This document shows positions 28,883 to 37,428 of a stretch of DNA of 64,000 nt, piece by piece. Under the pieces are notes generated by a model. It ran no database searches, had not been told where the DNA came from, and was given only the letters and a program-made list of their open reading frames with translations. Every line of letters begins with the position of its first letter. The first letter of the stretch is position 1. Source of the DNA: CBDFKS01 sp965248905 (GTDB lineage: Bacteria; Chloroflexota; Dehalococcoidia; Lucifugimonadales; JAGWBF01); the NCBI GenBank assembly GCA_965248905.1, contig CBDFKS010000007.1:1302001-1366000 (forward strand), given 5' to 3'. The translations under genes and the position numbers were made by a program.

Positions 28883-30109
28883 ATGATGGCAACTGGTAAT
28901 CTCAAAGACAAGTATTGCATCGTAGGCGTGGGTGAGACGGAGTATAGCCGTGGCTCCGGACGGACTACGCGGGCTATGGCGACAGAAGCGATTCGCCATG
29001 CGATGGACGACGCCGGGTTGTCGTCCGAGGACGTAGACGGGATGATGAGCTACTCCACCGGGGACTCCATTCCTTCCACTACCGTCATGTACGACGTGGG
29101 AATACGCCCCAACTTCTACATGGACGTCTCTGGAGGAGGGTCCAGCACCGAGGCGATAGTTGGCCTGGCCATGGGGGCCATCGAGGCTGGGATGTGTCAG
29201 ACGCTGGCCATTTATCGCTCTATGAACGGCTATTCCCAGTACCGCATGAGTAGCAAGGACGCCGGCGAGGTCACCCACGTGACCGGCATAGACGTCAGGA
29301 CCAAGCCCTACGGCATGTTCATGCCCATACAGCAGTTCGGCTTCAACTTTACCCGCCACATGATGGAGTACGGGGTCACCAACGAACACCTGGCCCACAT
29401 CAAGGTAGCCCACAGCAACCACGCCAGCAACAACCCCAAAGCACTGATGAAGAAACGGGTGACGGTGGAGGATGTGGTGAACTCCCGTTGGATAGTCAGG
29501 CCCTGCGCCCATTTGTTGGACTGCTGTCTGGAGACGGACAACGCAACCTGCATTATCATAACGTCGGCTGAACGCGCCAAAGACCTTAAGCAGCGGCCCG
29601 TATATGTCATGGCCGTCCAGGGCAGGGGCACCAAGCCCGGCGGAGATTTTCACCATCAGCTCGGCTCACTTACCTCAGTAGCGGGTCGATACATCGGACC
29701 CAGGCTTTTTGACCTCGCCGGCGTCACCCACGACGACATAGATGTCACCGGCTGCTACGACGCCTTTACATACACTGCCCTCCTCCAGTTCGAGGACTAT
29801 GGATTCTGCGCCAAGGGCGATGGTAAAGACTACGTCTCCAACGGCACCATCAATCTGGGAGGTAGGCGTCCCAACAACACCAGCGGGGGCCACCTCTGCG
29901 AGGCCTATACCCACGGAATGAACATGGCCATCGAAAACGTACGCCAACTACGTGGCACAGTGGACGACTACTGTCCCAGATGGCAGGACGGGACACACAC
30001 CTACGACTACTCCGAAGGCGGCTGTCGCCAGGTGAAGGACGCGAAGATTTGCATGAACATGGGCTGGGGCACGCCGGCAATCGGCAGCGCCATGATTCTC
30101 AGGAGGTAG
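28883..30109 (+). CDS. Thiolase-like protein lacking the nucleophilic Cys (Ltp/SCP-x type)
   Basis: A 408-residue member of the lipid-transfer-protein/SCP-x thiolase branch. It opens with YCIVGVGETEYSRGSGRTT and has the VDGMMSY segment. At the place of the catalytic Cys it reads VSGGGSSTEAIVGLA, with Ser/Gly in place of Cys. The C-terminal half keeps DAFTYTALLQFEDYGFC and SGGHLCEAYTHG. Thiolases without this Cys that pair with a DUF35 protein include the Ltp2-type retro-aldolases of steroid side-chain breakdown. A C-C bond lyase on a CoA ester is therefore plausible. The DUF35 partner follows 4 bp later. Confidence 0.82.
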   Translation: MMATGNLKDKYCIVGVGETEYSRGSGRTTRAMATEAIRHAMDDAGLSSEDVDGMMSYSTGDSIPSTTVMYDVGIRPNFYMDVSGGGSSTEAIVGLAMGAIEAGMCQTLAIYRSMNGYSQYRMSSKDAGEVTHVTGIDVRTKPYGMFMPIQQFGFNFTRHMMEYGVTNEHLAHIKVAHSNHASNNPKALMKKRVTVEDVVNSRWIVRPCAHLLDCCLETDNATCIIITSAERAKDLKQRPVYVMAVQGRGTKPGGDFHHQLGSLTSVAGRYIGPRLFDLAGVTHDDIDVTGCYDAFTYTALLQFEDYGFCAKGDGKDYVSNGTINLGGRRPNNTSGGHLCEAYTHGMNMAIENVRQLRGTVDDYCPRWQDGTHTYDYSEGGCRQVKDAKICMNMGWGTPAIGSAMILRR

Positions 30110-30113
30110 GCAT

Positions 30114-30617
30114 ATGCCCGTCTACGAATATCGGGGACTGGGAATCGATATCCCTGACAACGATAGCGAATACAAGGAGTACTTCGAAGCCTGTCGAGAG
30201 CACCGACTGGTAGTCAGGAAGTGCTTGGAGTGCGGTCTCCTACGGGGAGAATCGGGTCCTGGGTGTCCTTGGTGCCAGTCTCTACGCTGGGAGTGGCACA
30301 CCGTGAGCGGCAAAGGCACTATCTACAGCTACGTGATCGCGGTCCACTCGGTGCTTGCAGGATTCAAAGACTGGGTCCCTTATCCCATCGTGCTGGTGGA
30401 GCTCGACGAGCAGCGGGGGAAGCCTGATCCAGCGGATGGTCTGCGCATCACCGCCAATTTGCTGGACGAAAATATGGACCCTGAGAAGGAAGAGAACGTA
30501 GCGATAGGCAAGCGGGTGGAAGTGTCATATCTGGACCTGGAAAACGGACTTACCCTACCTCAGTTCAAGCTCTCCGACGAGCCTCCCCAAGGGCCTGTGT
30601 GGAGGTATCCGGTTTAG
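30114..30617 (+). CDS. DUF35 zinc-ribbon/OB-fold protein
   Basis: A 167-residue protein with an N-terminal helix and a zinc ribbon built from CLECG and CPWC (near residues 40 and 54). An OB-fold beginning GKGTIYSYVIAVHSV follows. DUF35 proteins bind thiolase-like partners and supply the acyl-CoA binding surface. The gene lies 4 bp after the thiolase-like gene, with AGGAGG ahead of it, so the two form one enzyme unit. Confidence 0.88.
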   Translation: MPVYEYRGLGIDIPDNDSEYKEYFEACREHRLVVRKCLECGLLRGESGPGCPWCQSLRWEWHTVSGKGTIYSYVIAVHSVLAGFKDWVPYPIVLVELDEQRGKPDPADGLRITANLLDENMDPEKEENVAIGKRVEVSYLDLENGLTLPQFKLSDEPPQGPVWRYPV

Positions 30618-30646
30618 ACCTCATTTACCTAACTCAATAAGGCCAA

Positions 30647-30970
30647 TTGAAGATAGAAATGGTAACGGTTCTTAAACAGCAACTGGCTACTGGTGATCTT
30701 GAGCGGTTTTGCCGTCGGCATCGCATCCGGAGGCTTGCTCTCTTTGGATCTGCTTTGAGAGAAGACTTCTCATCAGACAGCGATTTAGACTTGCTGGTTG
30801 AGTTTGAGCCCGGTTGTACACCAGGCTTGGCCTTTTTCAGTATCCAGGATGAGATTTCTCAATTACTAGGGCGTTCGGTTGACTTGAATACGCCAAAGTT
30901 CTTGAGCCGGTATTTCCGCGACCAAGTCATGAGGGAAGCCGAGGTTCTTTATGAGAGCAAAGGGCGATGA
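30647..30970 (+). CDS. mntA: MntA-like minimal nucleotidyltransferase antitoxin
   Basis: A 107-residue MNT-domain protein. The active-site pattern GS-x10-DxD is complete (GSALREDFSSDSDLD near residues 35-49). MntA proteins attach AMP to a tyrosine of the paired HEPN toxin and so silence it. The start could be TTG 30647 or ATG 30659. It overlaps the HEPN gene by 20 bp. Confidence 0.85.
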   Translation: MKIEMVTVLKQQLATGDLERFCRRHRIRRLALFGSALREDFSSDSDLDLLVEFEPGCTPGLAFFSIQDEISQLLGRSVDLNTPKFLSRYFRDQVMREAEVLYESKGR

Positions 30971-31289
30971 GACCCCCTTGCATCATATGCTGGACGCGGC
31001 TCGCAAAGTGTTGCAGTTCACAGAGGGACGCAGTCGAAACGAACTGGAAACCGATGAGCTACTGGCCCTAGCCGCAGTCCGTCTGCTAGAAATCATAGGT
31101 GAGGCCGCGAAACGGGTTCCACAACCTATAAAACAGGCCCACTCACAAATCCCCTGGAGAGCTATCGCTGGTGCACGAGATCGCCTGATTCACGGCTACT
31201 TTGACGTCGACTACGAAGTTGTATGGGCCATTATCACAGATGATTTGCCTTCCCTCGTGAAGGAGTTAGAGCAGATTCTCAATGCATAG
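30951..31289 (+). CDS. hepT: HepT-like HEPN ribonuclease toxin
   Basis: A 112-residue all-helical HEPN protein (DUF86). The RNase motif R-x4-H-x-Y is intact (RDRLIHGY near residue 82), including the tyrosine that MntA AMPylates. With the upstream MNT gene it forms a complete toxin-antitoxin module. Such modules are common in accessory DNA and can act against phage. Confidence 0.87.
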   Translation: MRAKGDETPLHHMLDAARKVLQFTEGRSRNELETDELLALAAVRLLEIIGEAAKRVPQPIKQAHSQIPWRAIAGARDRLIHGYFDVDYEVVWAIITDDLPSLVKELEQILNA

Positions 31290-31369
31290 CTTGACGGTGG
31301 CTTAAGCGCTGGCTAAACTGGCGAGGCACAGTGGGCCAACCGTAGTGCTGTGTGAAAGGACAACATGAT

Positions 31370-32038
31370 ATGGCCAACAAAAAGGGCGCAGCGCTTCTCC
31401 TGGTAATGGTCGACCTGCCATCTGACAAAGAGGAGGAGTTCAACCAATGGTACGACGAGGAACATTTAGAGATGGTCCTGTCCCTTCCCGGCTTCCTTGA
31501 CGCCGCCCGTTACGAGGCAGTCATGGGCGGCCATAAATATCTGGCATGTTATGAGCTAGAGAGCACGGCCGCTTTGGACACCCCCGAGTACGTCCATATA
31601 CGAGATAACCCCACAGAATGGTCGAAAAGGATGGACCCCAGGATCATAGCCACCAATCTGATCGTCAACCTCTACCAGCAGATCTTTCCCACCGAGGTGT
31701 CCCAAACCGTAGCCCAGAGCGAAATGGCGCCTGTACTCCAGGTCGGACGCATGAGCATCCCACTCGATCAAGAGGCCGAGTTCAACCACTACTACAACAC
31801 CGTTTATGCGGCTAACTACGAGAAGGTGCCTGGTTGTATCAGGTTCAGAAGGTACACGGCGGCTATGGGCGAGCCCAAATATTCCGTGCTCTATGAGCTG
31901 GAGCACGATAAGGTCTCCCAGAGCCCGGAGTGGCTGGCAGCCAGGAAGCAATCGGGTGGCGCCTTGGGTGACACCTACCCTAGGATGAAGCATGCTGACG
32001 GCTCTCCCGGAATCTACAACAAGATTTTGCGGCCGTGA
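31370..32038 (+). CDS. EthD-like duplicated alpha/beta-barrel protein, paralogue 1
   Basis: A 222-residue protein made of two related ferredoxin-like halves. Each half has an E-F-N-x-W/Y-Y motif: EEEFNQWYDEEH near residue 24 and AEFNHYYNTVY near residue 134. Each is followed by a PGF/PGC turn and a YELE strand. This is the dimeric alpha/beta-barrel pattern of EthD-like proteins. ATG 31370 starts MANKKG, as in the two paralogues downstream, and is chosen over the GTG at 31352. The function is unknown; such proteins often aid oxidative breakdown of organic compounds. Confidence 0.78.
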   Translation: MANKKGAALLLVMVDLPSDKEEEFNQWYDEEHLEMVLSLPGFLDAARYEAVMGGHKYLACYELESTAALDTPEYVHIRDNPTEWSKRMDPRIIATNLIVNLYQQIFPTEVSQTVAQSEMAPVLQVGRMSIPLDQEAEFNHYYNTVYAANYEKVPGCIRFRRYTAAMGEPKYSVLYELEHDKVSQSPEWLAARKQSGGALGDTYPRMKHADGSPGIYNKILRP

Positions 32039-32105
32039 GATAGCGATCCCGGGTTATCGGGATAGGCACGCCATGTCGGCACTATTTGTTTAAGGAGGTC
32101 TAGAG

Positions 32106-32780
32106 ATGGCGAACAAGAAGGGCACGGGACTGTTCATCGTGTTGCTCGATATGCCGACCAGTATAGAAGAGGACTTTAACCACTGGTACAACGAGGAGCA
32201 CATTCCCCAGCAGCTGGGCCTTCCCGGATTCCTCAACGCCGCCCGTTACGTAGCCGTGAAAGGCGGCCCCAAATATATGTCAATTTACGAGCTGGAAAGT
32301 CCGGAAGCTATGAACACTCCAGAGTGCGTATATAGCCGGACGAACCCCACGGAGTGGACCAAGAAAATCGGACTTCCGGGCAGCGCAGACCGAGTTTTTG
32401 CCACGATTTACCAACAGATCTTTCCTGCGGAAGTCACCCAAGCGGTCGCATCAAGCGACTTGGCTCCTGCTATCCAGATGGGTCGCATGGACGTAGACTC
32501 GGCGACCGAAGATGAGTTCAACGACTGGTACAATACTGTCTACATACCTAACTACGAGAAGGTTCCAGGCTGCATACGGGGGAGGCGATACACCAGGGTC
32601 ACGGCTCTTAACGAGCAGCCGAAATACACCACCGTCTACGAGTTCGAGCACGAAAAAGTCTCAGAGAGCCCCGAATGGGCCACTGCCAGAGAGGCCGACT
32701 CTCGGTCCTCCCGCATCCGAGATAAAATGTACCACGCGGACGGCTCTCCAGCGATCTACAACAAGATCTTCCAACCATGA
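32106..32780 (+). CDS. EthD-like duplicated alpha/beta-barrel protein, paralogue 2
   Basis: A 224-residue protein with the same two-half layout (EEDFNHWYNEEH and EDEFNDWYNTVY). It is clearly closest to the next gene: most residues agree, and the DNA from the AGGAGGTCTAGAG leader through the first 14 codons is almost the same. Paralogue 1 is more distant. Strong AAGGAGG before the ATG. No catalytic residues can be named. Confidence 0.78.
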   Translation: MANKKGTGLFIVLLDMPTSIEEDFNHWYNEEHIPQQLGLPGFLNAARYVAVKGGPKYMSIYELESPEAMNTPECVYSRTNPTEWTKKIGLPGSADRVFATIYQQIFPAEVTQAVASSDLAPAIQMGRMDVDSATEDEFNDWYNTVYIPNYEKVPGCIRGRRYTRVTALNEQPKYTTVYEFEHEKVSESPEWATAREADSRSSRIRDKMYHADGSPAIYNKIFQP

Positions 32781-32847
32781 AATCGTTATGCCTGGTGATC
32801 GGGCTAGTGGCACCATATCTGCACTAACCGTTTGAGGAGGTCTAGAG

Positions 32848-33522
32848 ATGGCGAACAAGAAGGGCACGGGACTGTTTATCGTTTTGCTCGACATCCCAGC
32901 AGGCATAGAAGAGGACTTTCACCACTGGTACAACGAAGAGCACATTCCCCAGCTTCTGAGCCTGCCCGGATTCCTAAATGCCGCACGCTACTTGGCGGTG
33001 AAGGGCGGCCCGAAATACATGGCATGCTACGAGCTGGAGACTCCGGAAGCCATAAACACTCCTGAGTACATAGATAGTCAAGAGAACCCCACAGAGTGGA
33101 CCAAGAAAATCGGACTTCCGGGCAGCGCGGACCGCATTTTTGCTACACTTTACCAGCAGATTTTCCCTAAGGAGGTCAGCCCGGCGGTCGCGTCCAGTGA
33201 CCTAGCCCCTGCTATCCAGATGGGGCGAATGGACATAGATCCCGCGACGGAAGACGAGTTTAACGACTGGTACAATACCGTCTACATACCCAACTACGAG
33301 ACGGTACCGGGCTGCATTCGGGGAAGGCGCTACACCAGGGTAACCGGACTTAACGAGCAGCCGAAATACGCCACGGTCTACGAGTTCGAGCACGAAAAAG
33401 TCTCCGAGAGCCCCGAGTGGGCCACAGCTAGAGAAGCTGACTCACGATCCGCCCGCATCCGAGATAAGATGTACCACGCGGATGGCTCACCTGGAGTTTA
33501 CAAGAAGATATTCCCAGTGTAG
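32848..33522 (+). CDS. EthD-like duplicated alpha/beta-barrel protein, paralogue 3
   Basis: A 224-residue near-copy of the preceding protein, with the same leader (GAGGAGGTCTAGAG) and the same MANKKGTGLF start. It differs mainly in scattered substitutions, such as CYELETPEAINTPEY for IYELESPEAMNTPEC. This points to a recent tandem duplication kept in frame and under expression. The three genes are spaced 67 bp apart each, so they may be one transcript. Confidence 0.78.
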   Translation: MANKKGTGLFIVLLDIPAGIEEDFHHWYNEEHIPQLLSLPGFLNAARYLAVKGGPKYMACYELETPEAINTPEYIDSQENPTEWTKKIGLPGSADRIFATLYQQIFPKEVSPAVASSDLAPAIQMGRMDIDPATEDEFNDWYNTVYIPNYETVPGCIRGRRYTRVTGLNEQPKYATVYEFEHEKVSESPEWATAREADSRSARIRDKMYHADGSPGVYKKIFPV

Positions 33523-33574
33523 TCCCGCATCAAACAGGTTGGATGCCACCGGTATCGCCAGAGATGAAAATGAG

Positions 33575-33645
33575 CCTTCGCCCTCACCCCAACCCCCTCT
33601 CCCAGTGGGAGAGGGGTGGCCGCAGGCCGGGGTGAGGGTGTCTTC
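33575..33645. repeat. Palindromic intergenic repeat
   Basis: CCCTCACCCCAACCCCCTCT and its mirrored half AGAGGGGTGGCCGCAGGCC...GGGTGAGGGTG form a long hairpin around CCCAGTGGGAG. Related to the copies at 17115 and 19486. The rest of 33523-33781 holds no gene. Confidence 0.6.
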
Positions 33646-33781
33646 GTAACAATACCGGCCTTTATATAACTATTTTCGCCGCGGTATTGGCGATAGCTGT
33701 GCCCTGACACGTGACTCTGATAATACCGAATCGGCCCCTGTTAAATAAAAACGGATCAGCAGTAACGTGTAGAATAGAATC

Positions 33782-34522
33782 GTGGAAAAGCTGGGCATAG
33801 TTCTTGCCACTTACAACGAGGCGCTAAATCTGCCTCCCCTTATCGAAGCTCTGGAAAGGCTTCCCCTGTCCCAAGACCTCCACATATTCGTTGTCGATGA
33901 CAATAGCCCCGATGGCACTTCCGAAATCGCCACTACTTTAGCGTCAAATTACGGAAACATCTCCCTTATCACCAGGCCCGGCAAGCGGGGTCTGGGCTCC
34001 GCGTTGCGCGACGGTATGAGGGCCGCGCTGGAGCAGGACTGTTCTCACATCGCAACTATGGACGCCGACCTGTCCCATGACCCTCTAGCCCTGCCGAGCC
34101 TGCTGGAGGCCGCCCGGCGGGATGGCGTGGACCTGGTGCAAGGTAGCCGCTATGTAAAGGGGGGCAGCTTCTTGGGGTTGGGCCCTGTGAGACGCTTTCA
34201 GAGCCGCCTGGCTAATCTACTCTGCCACTGGCTCTTGGGTTTGCAATTGGATTCCACGTCCAACTTCCGGGTCTACAGTGCACCGACGGCCGAGGTGGTC
34301 ATAAGCATTAGTAAGAGCAACGACTACGAGTTTCAGCCCGAAGCTGCCCTGATTGTCATGAGCAATGGCCTCCGCATACTTGAAGTCCCCATCGTTTTCA
34401 CCAGCAGGGCAGCGGGAGCAAGCAAGTTGGGACTATCGCAGAACTTGAAATGGGCGCTGTTTTTCCTTCGAGCAATCCTAACGGCAAGAAGACCGTTCAG
34501 ATCCAAGCCTAGAACATCGTAG
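33782..34522 (+). CDS. Family 2 glycosyltransferase, dolichol-phosphate mannosyltransferase-like
   Basis: A 246-residue GT2 enzyme. GIVLATYNEALNLPPLIEAL opens the nucleotide-sugar domain and VVDDNSPDGTSE carries the DD motif near residue 38. The metal-binding DADLSH is near residue 98, followed by QGSRYVKGG and SNFRVYS. The pattern is that of polyprenol-phosphate mannosyl or glucosyl transferases (DPM1-like). No C-terminal membrane helices are present. The start is GTG 33782. It would make lipid-linked sugar for cell-surface glycans. Confidence 0.88.
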   Translation: MEKLGIVLATYNEALNLPPLIEALERLPLSQDLHIFVVDDNSPDGTSEIATTLASNYGNISLITRPGKRGLGSALRDGMRAALEQDCSHIATMDADLSHDPLALPSLLEAARRDGVDLVQGSRYVKGGSFLGLGPVRRFQSRLANLLCHWLLGLQLDSTSNFRVYSAPTAEVVISISKSNDYEFQPEAALIVMSNGLRILEVPIVFTSRAAGASKLGLSQNLKWALFFLRAILTARRPFRSKPRTS

Positions 34523-34551
34523 AAGGCACGTCAGCCCGCAACACGCAAAGA

Positions 34552-34580
34552 TTGACTGAGACCCTAATACGCCGTACAAT
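34552..34580 (+). promoter_or_regulatory. Sigma-70-like promoter of the first SMP-30 gene
   Basis: TTGACT at 34552-34557, a 17-nt spacer, and TACAAT at 34575-34580. This is close to consensus. The leader to the ATG at 34662 is about 75 nt. Confidence 0.6.
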
Positions 34581-34661
34581 TCTCTCGCTCAGCTACACAC
34601 TCATTAGCTACCAAATCAGGTACGTAAACAGAACTCAAACATTCTTAACAGGGGGAAAGAC

Positions 34662-35585
34662 ATGGAGTGGAACTTCGAGGTAGTTTGGGGGCCCTATGGG
34701 GGTTGCTCCGAGGGGCCGGTGTGGGACGGAGAAACCGTTTTATTTACCCAGATGGCCCAAAGCATGATCTGGCGCTATGATCCCAAGACCGGCAATACAA
34801 TCGAATATCGTAGAGAAACGCAGAACACCGACGGACTCACAATGGATAAGAGGGGAAACCTATACGGCTGTAACCAGGCGGGTCGGTCCATCGTTCGTTT
34901 TGAAAAGGATGGAAGGACCACGACCATCGTAGATAGCTTCGAAGGCAAGAAGCTCAACACACCTAATGACCTCGTTGTGGACAGCCGGGACCGGATATGG
35001 TTTACCAATCCTTGGAACAGCCGAGACGTAGGCGGTTTTACGGCCCCTGTGGCCGGCCAGCCTATGGAGCTAGATGGTGAAGAGGTCTTCCGAGCAGACC
35101 CCCAGCCCGACGGCACCTATTCCCTCACCTGCTTGACCAAGGGCTGTGTCAGACCGGACGGGATTCTGATAACCCCCGACGAACGTACTCTGATTGTAGC
35201 CCAAGGAGACTGGGAACCGGGTGGAGTCCAGCAGCTACGATCATATCCCATAAACGATGACGGCTCCCTTGGGGATTACATCGTGATGCACCAGTTCGGA
35301 GAGGACTACCGTGGGACCCACAGAAGTGTCGACGGAATGTGCTTTGACACCGACGGCAACATAGTAGCCACCGCCGGCTGGGACCCCAGCGGCCCGGGTT
35401 CCATGATCTACGTCTTTGCGCCTTCGGGCCGGGTATTAAGCACCCACCCCATGCCCCCAGACTCCTGGCCGACCAACTGCGCCTTTGGGGACCCTGACAT
35501 GCGCACCCTGTACGTCACCACAAATCAGGGGCATCTCTACCGAGTCCGGGATACGGGGTTGCAAGGTTGGATCATCTGGCCTTAG
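34662..35585 (+). CDS. SMP-30/gluconolactonase-like beta-propeller, paralogue 1
   Basis: A 307-residue six-bladed beta-propeller of the SMP-30/gluconolaconase/LRE family. Typical landmarks are the metal Glu in SEGPVWDG near residue 15, KLNTPNDLVVDSRDRIWFTN near residue 103, the Asp in RPDGILITPDE near residue 166, and VDGMCFDTDGNIVATAGW near residue 223. It probably hydrolyses a sugar lactone or related ester. It has its own promoter. A second copy lies at 51963. Confidence 0.85.
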   Translation: MEWNFEVVWGPYGGCSEGPVWDGETVLFTQMAQSMIWRYDPKTGNTIEYRRETQNTDGLTMDKRGNLYGCNQAGRSIVRFEKDGRTTTIVDSFEGKKLNTPNDLVVDSRDRIWFTNPWNSRDVGGFTAPVAGQPMELDGEEVFRADPQPDGTYSLTCLTKGCVRPDGILITPDERTLIVAQGDWEPGGVQQLRSYPINDDGSLGDYIVMHQFGEDYRGTHRSVDGMCFDTDGNIVATAGWDPSGPGSMIYVFAPSGRVLSTHPMPPDSWPTNCAFGDPDMRTLYVTTNQGHLYRVRDTGLQGWIIWP

Positions 35586-35678
35586 GCTAAATAGCCAGAT
35601 GTAAGGGTTTTTGTCGCCCTTCAGGCGCTTCGCCCCTTCAGAATCATGCATACTCTTTCGAGAGCACCGCATAGAATT

Positions 35679-35780
35679 AATAGGTCATTGCGAGGAGCGA
35701 CAGCGACGAAGCAATCTCCCGCCCTTAAATTGCTTCGCTTCGCTCGCAAAGACATTTTCGAAGCGATGACAGGACCGTAG
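35679..35780. repeat. Dispersed palindromic repeat (CATTGCGAGGAGCG type)
   Basis: CATTGCGAGGAGCGACAGCG followed by ACGAAGCAATC, then AATTGCTTCGCTTCGCTCGCAA, forms a large hairpin. A related copy lies at 46040-46115. It fills the space between the SMP-30 gene and the convergent permease gene. Confidence 0.6.
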
Positions 35781-35838
35781 GTTCCCAGGGCTACAAACCC
35801 GCACATCGGATTTTATAGCGTCCTAGGTGGGTTTTGGC

Positions 35839-37053
35839 TCAGTGACGCCAGGCTTCACGTTTGAGACCCACCAGGAGCAACGTGCCTATGACGGCCACCC
35901 CGGCCATCATCCCCCATGCCACGTCATAAGAGTCGGTGCGGTCCACAACGAAGCCGAATAGAGGCGCGAATCCGAATCCCGCGACCCGGGTTACCGTCAT
36001 ACCCAATCCGATAGCTGTGCCCGTGAGGTCCGACCCGGCCAGCTCAGCCACCACCAAAGACCAGGTGCCGGTGAACGCCATCCCGGTGGCTCCCACGAAG
36101 AAGACCAGAACTCCCATGACTGGTACGGAGCCAATAGATGGCAGCCAAATCATGACCACCATGGATAGCACCGCCATTGCCCCTACCAGCGTAAACACTA
36201 TTACCCTTCGTCCCACTAATATGTCGGTCACTACTCCCCAGACGACTCGCCCGAACGCGCCTCCGCCGGTGGCTATGGCCAAAAAGCCTCCGGCCAGGCC
36301 GGCCGACATGCCCACCTCTTCTTTCAAGAAGAGCACCAGATAGCCAACAAGGACTATTATTACCCCTACAAAGGGACCTCCGCATAATCCTAGTATCCAG
36401 ACGTTGCGATTCCTGGCCACAGAAGCCAACATCGAACGTGACGCCAGACTTGCTTCCGGCGTTCGGTTACGTAGCGGTGTGTCCCTGTATAACCCGAAGA
36501 ACATCACCGACGCCACCCCGACAATCAGTGCCAAAACCAGTACCGCGTCACGCCAGCCGAATTTCACGGCAATAAACGTCAGGAGCAGAGTAGCAAATAT
36601 GGTGCCAGTGGAGATATTCGCTTCTGTAATCCCTATGGCCCGGCCCCGCTCTTCGGGTTTTACCCATTCAACGAGGGCCTTTGTGTAAGCGGGAAGGGTA
36701 GCGGCCCCGACTATACCTATGAATACCGTTAGAAGCACCGCCTGCCACAGGGACTGTACCTGAGAGAACCCCAAAAGCGCTATAGCCACCGCCAGTAGCG
36801 CCAGGGACTGCAGGCGCCGTACGCCCACTACGTCGGCCAGCCAACCCATGAGCAGCGAGGTCAAGCTTCCACCGATGAACAGCCCAGATGGGATCAAGCC
36901 CAACTGGGCACGACTCAGGCCAAGGTCATCCTGAATGAAGGGATACAGGGCGCCAAAGCCGAAGTCTACAAAGACGACGCTTATAGTAGCCACCATGCAC
37001 AGGGCTACCACTACCCAGGTATAGGGGATCGCGGGTAAGACAGGTAAACGCAT
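35839..37053 (-). CDS. Major facilitator superfamily permease
   Basis: A 404-residue transporter with twelve predicted helices. The MFS motif between helices two and three is GWLADVVGVRRLQ near residue 66, and the motif after helix eight is VTDILVGRRV. The N-terminal half includes SRAQLGLIPSGLFIGG. The substrate cannot be told. It is the only gene on the minus strand in this part, convergent with the SMP-30 gene. The 375 bp beyond its start (37054-37428) hold no gene that I can recognise. Confidence 0.85.
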   Translation of the reverse strand: MRLPVLPAIPYTWVVVALCMVATISVVFVDFGFGALYPFIQDDLGLSRAQLGLIPSGLFIGGSLTSLLMGWLADVVGVRRLQSLALLAVAIALLGFSQVQSLWQAVLLTVFIGIVGAATLPAYTKALVEWVKPEERGRAIGITEANISTGTIFATLLLTFIAVKFGWRDAVLVLALIVGVASVMFFGLYRDTPLRNRTPEASLASRSMLASVARNRNVWILGLCGGPFVGVIIVLVGYLVLFLKEEVGMSAGLAGGFLAIATGGGAFGRVVWGVVTDILVGRRVIVFTLVGAMAVLSMVVMIWLPSIGSVPVMGVLVFFVGATGMAFTGTWSLVVAELAGSDLTGTAIGLGMTVTRVAGFGFAPLFGFVVDRTDSYDVAWGMMAGVAVIGTLLLVGLKREAWRH

Positions 37054-37428
37054 AAGGCGGTTCAGATTACCGTATGGAGATAAATCAGGGGGCTATTAGT
37101 GCCTAACCAAGCCTGTGACAGTATATCACGGCTATCGCTATCCCCAATTCAACGTCAGTAATCTCGCCGGGAGCCCGAATCGGGGCCACTCCAGGCACAC
37201 GGTAGGTAGGGAAGTTGACCGAACTCAGGTTCAATCGGCATATACATAACGCCAAGATTGTATTATCATGTTAGGACAGTGGTCTGAATTCTGTAACAAT
37301 CTTCCTAGAACACCGGCCCCCTGCGAACCCCCGAGGCTGGCCCACCCGAGCTATCTCAGGTTGATGGCCCCTCCCCATAAGCCTTCAGCGTTCCGAGAGG
37401 GTTTCCAAAGTTGGTCTTGTTTCTTTAA

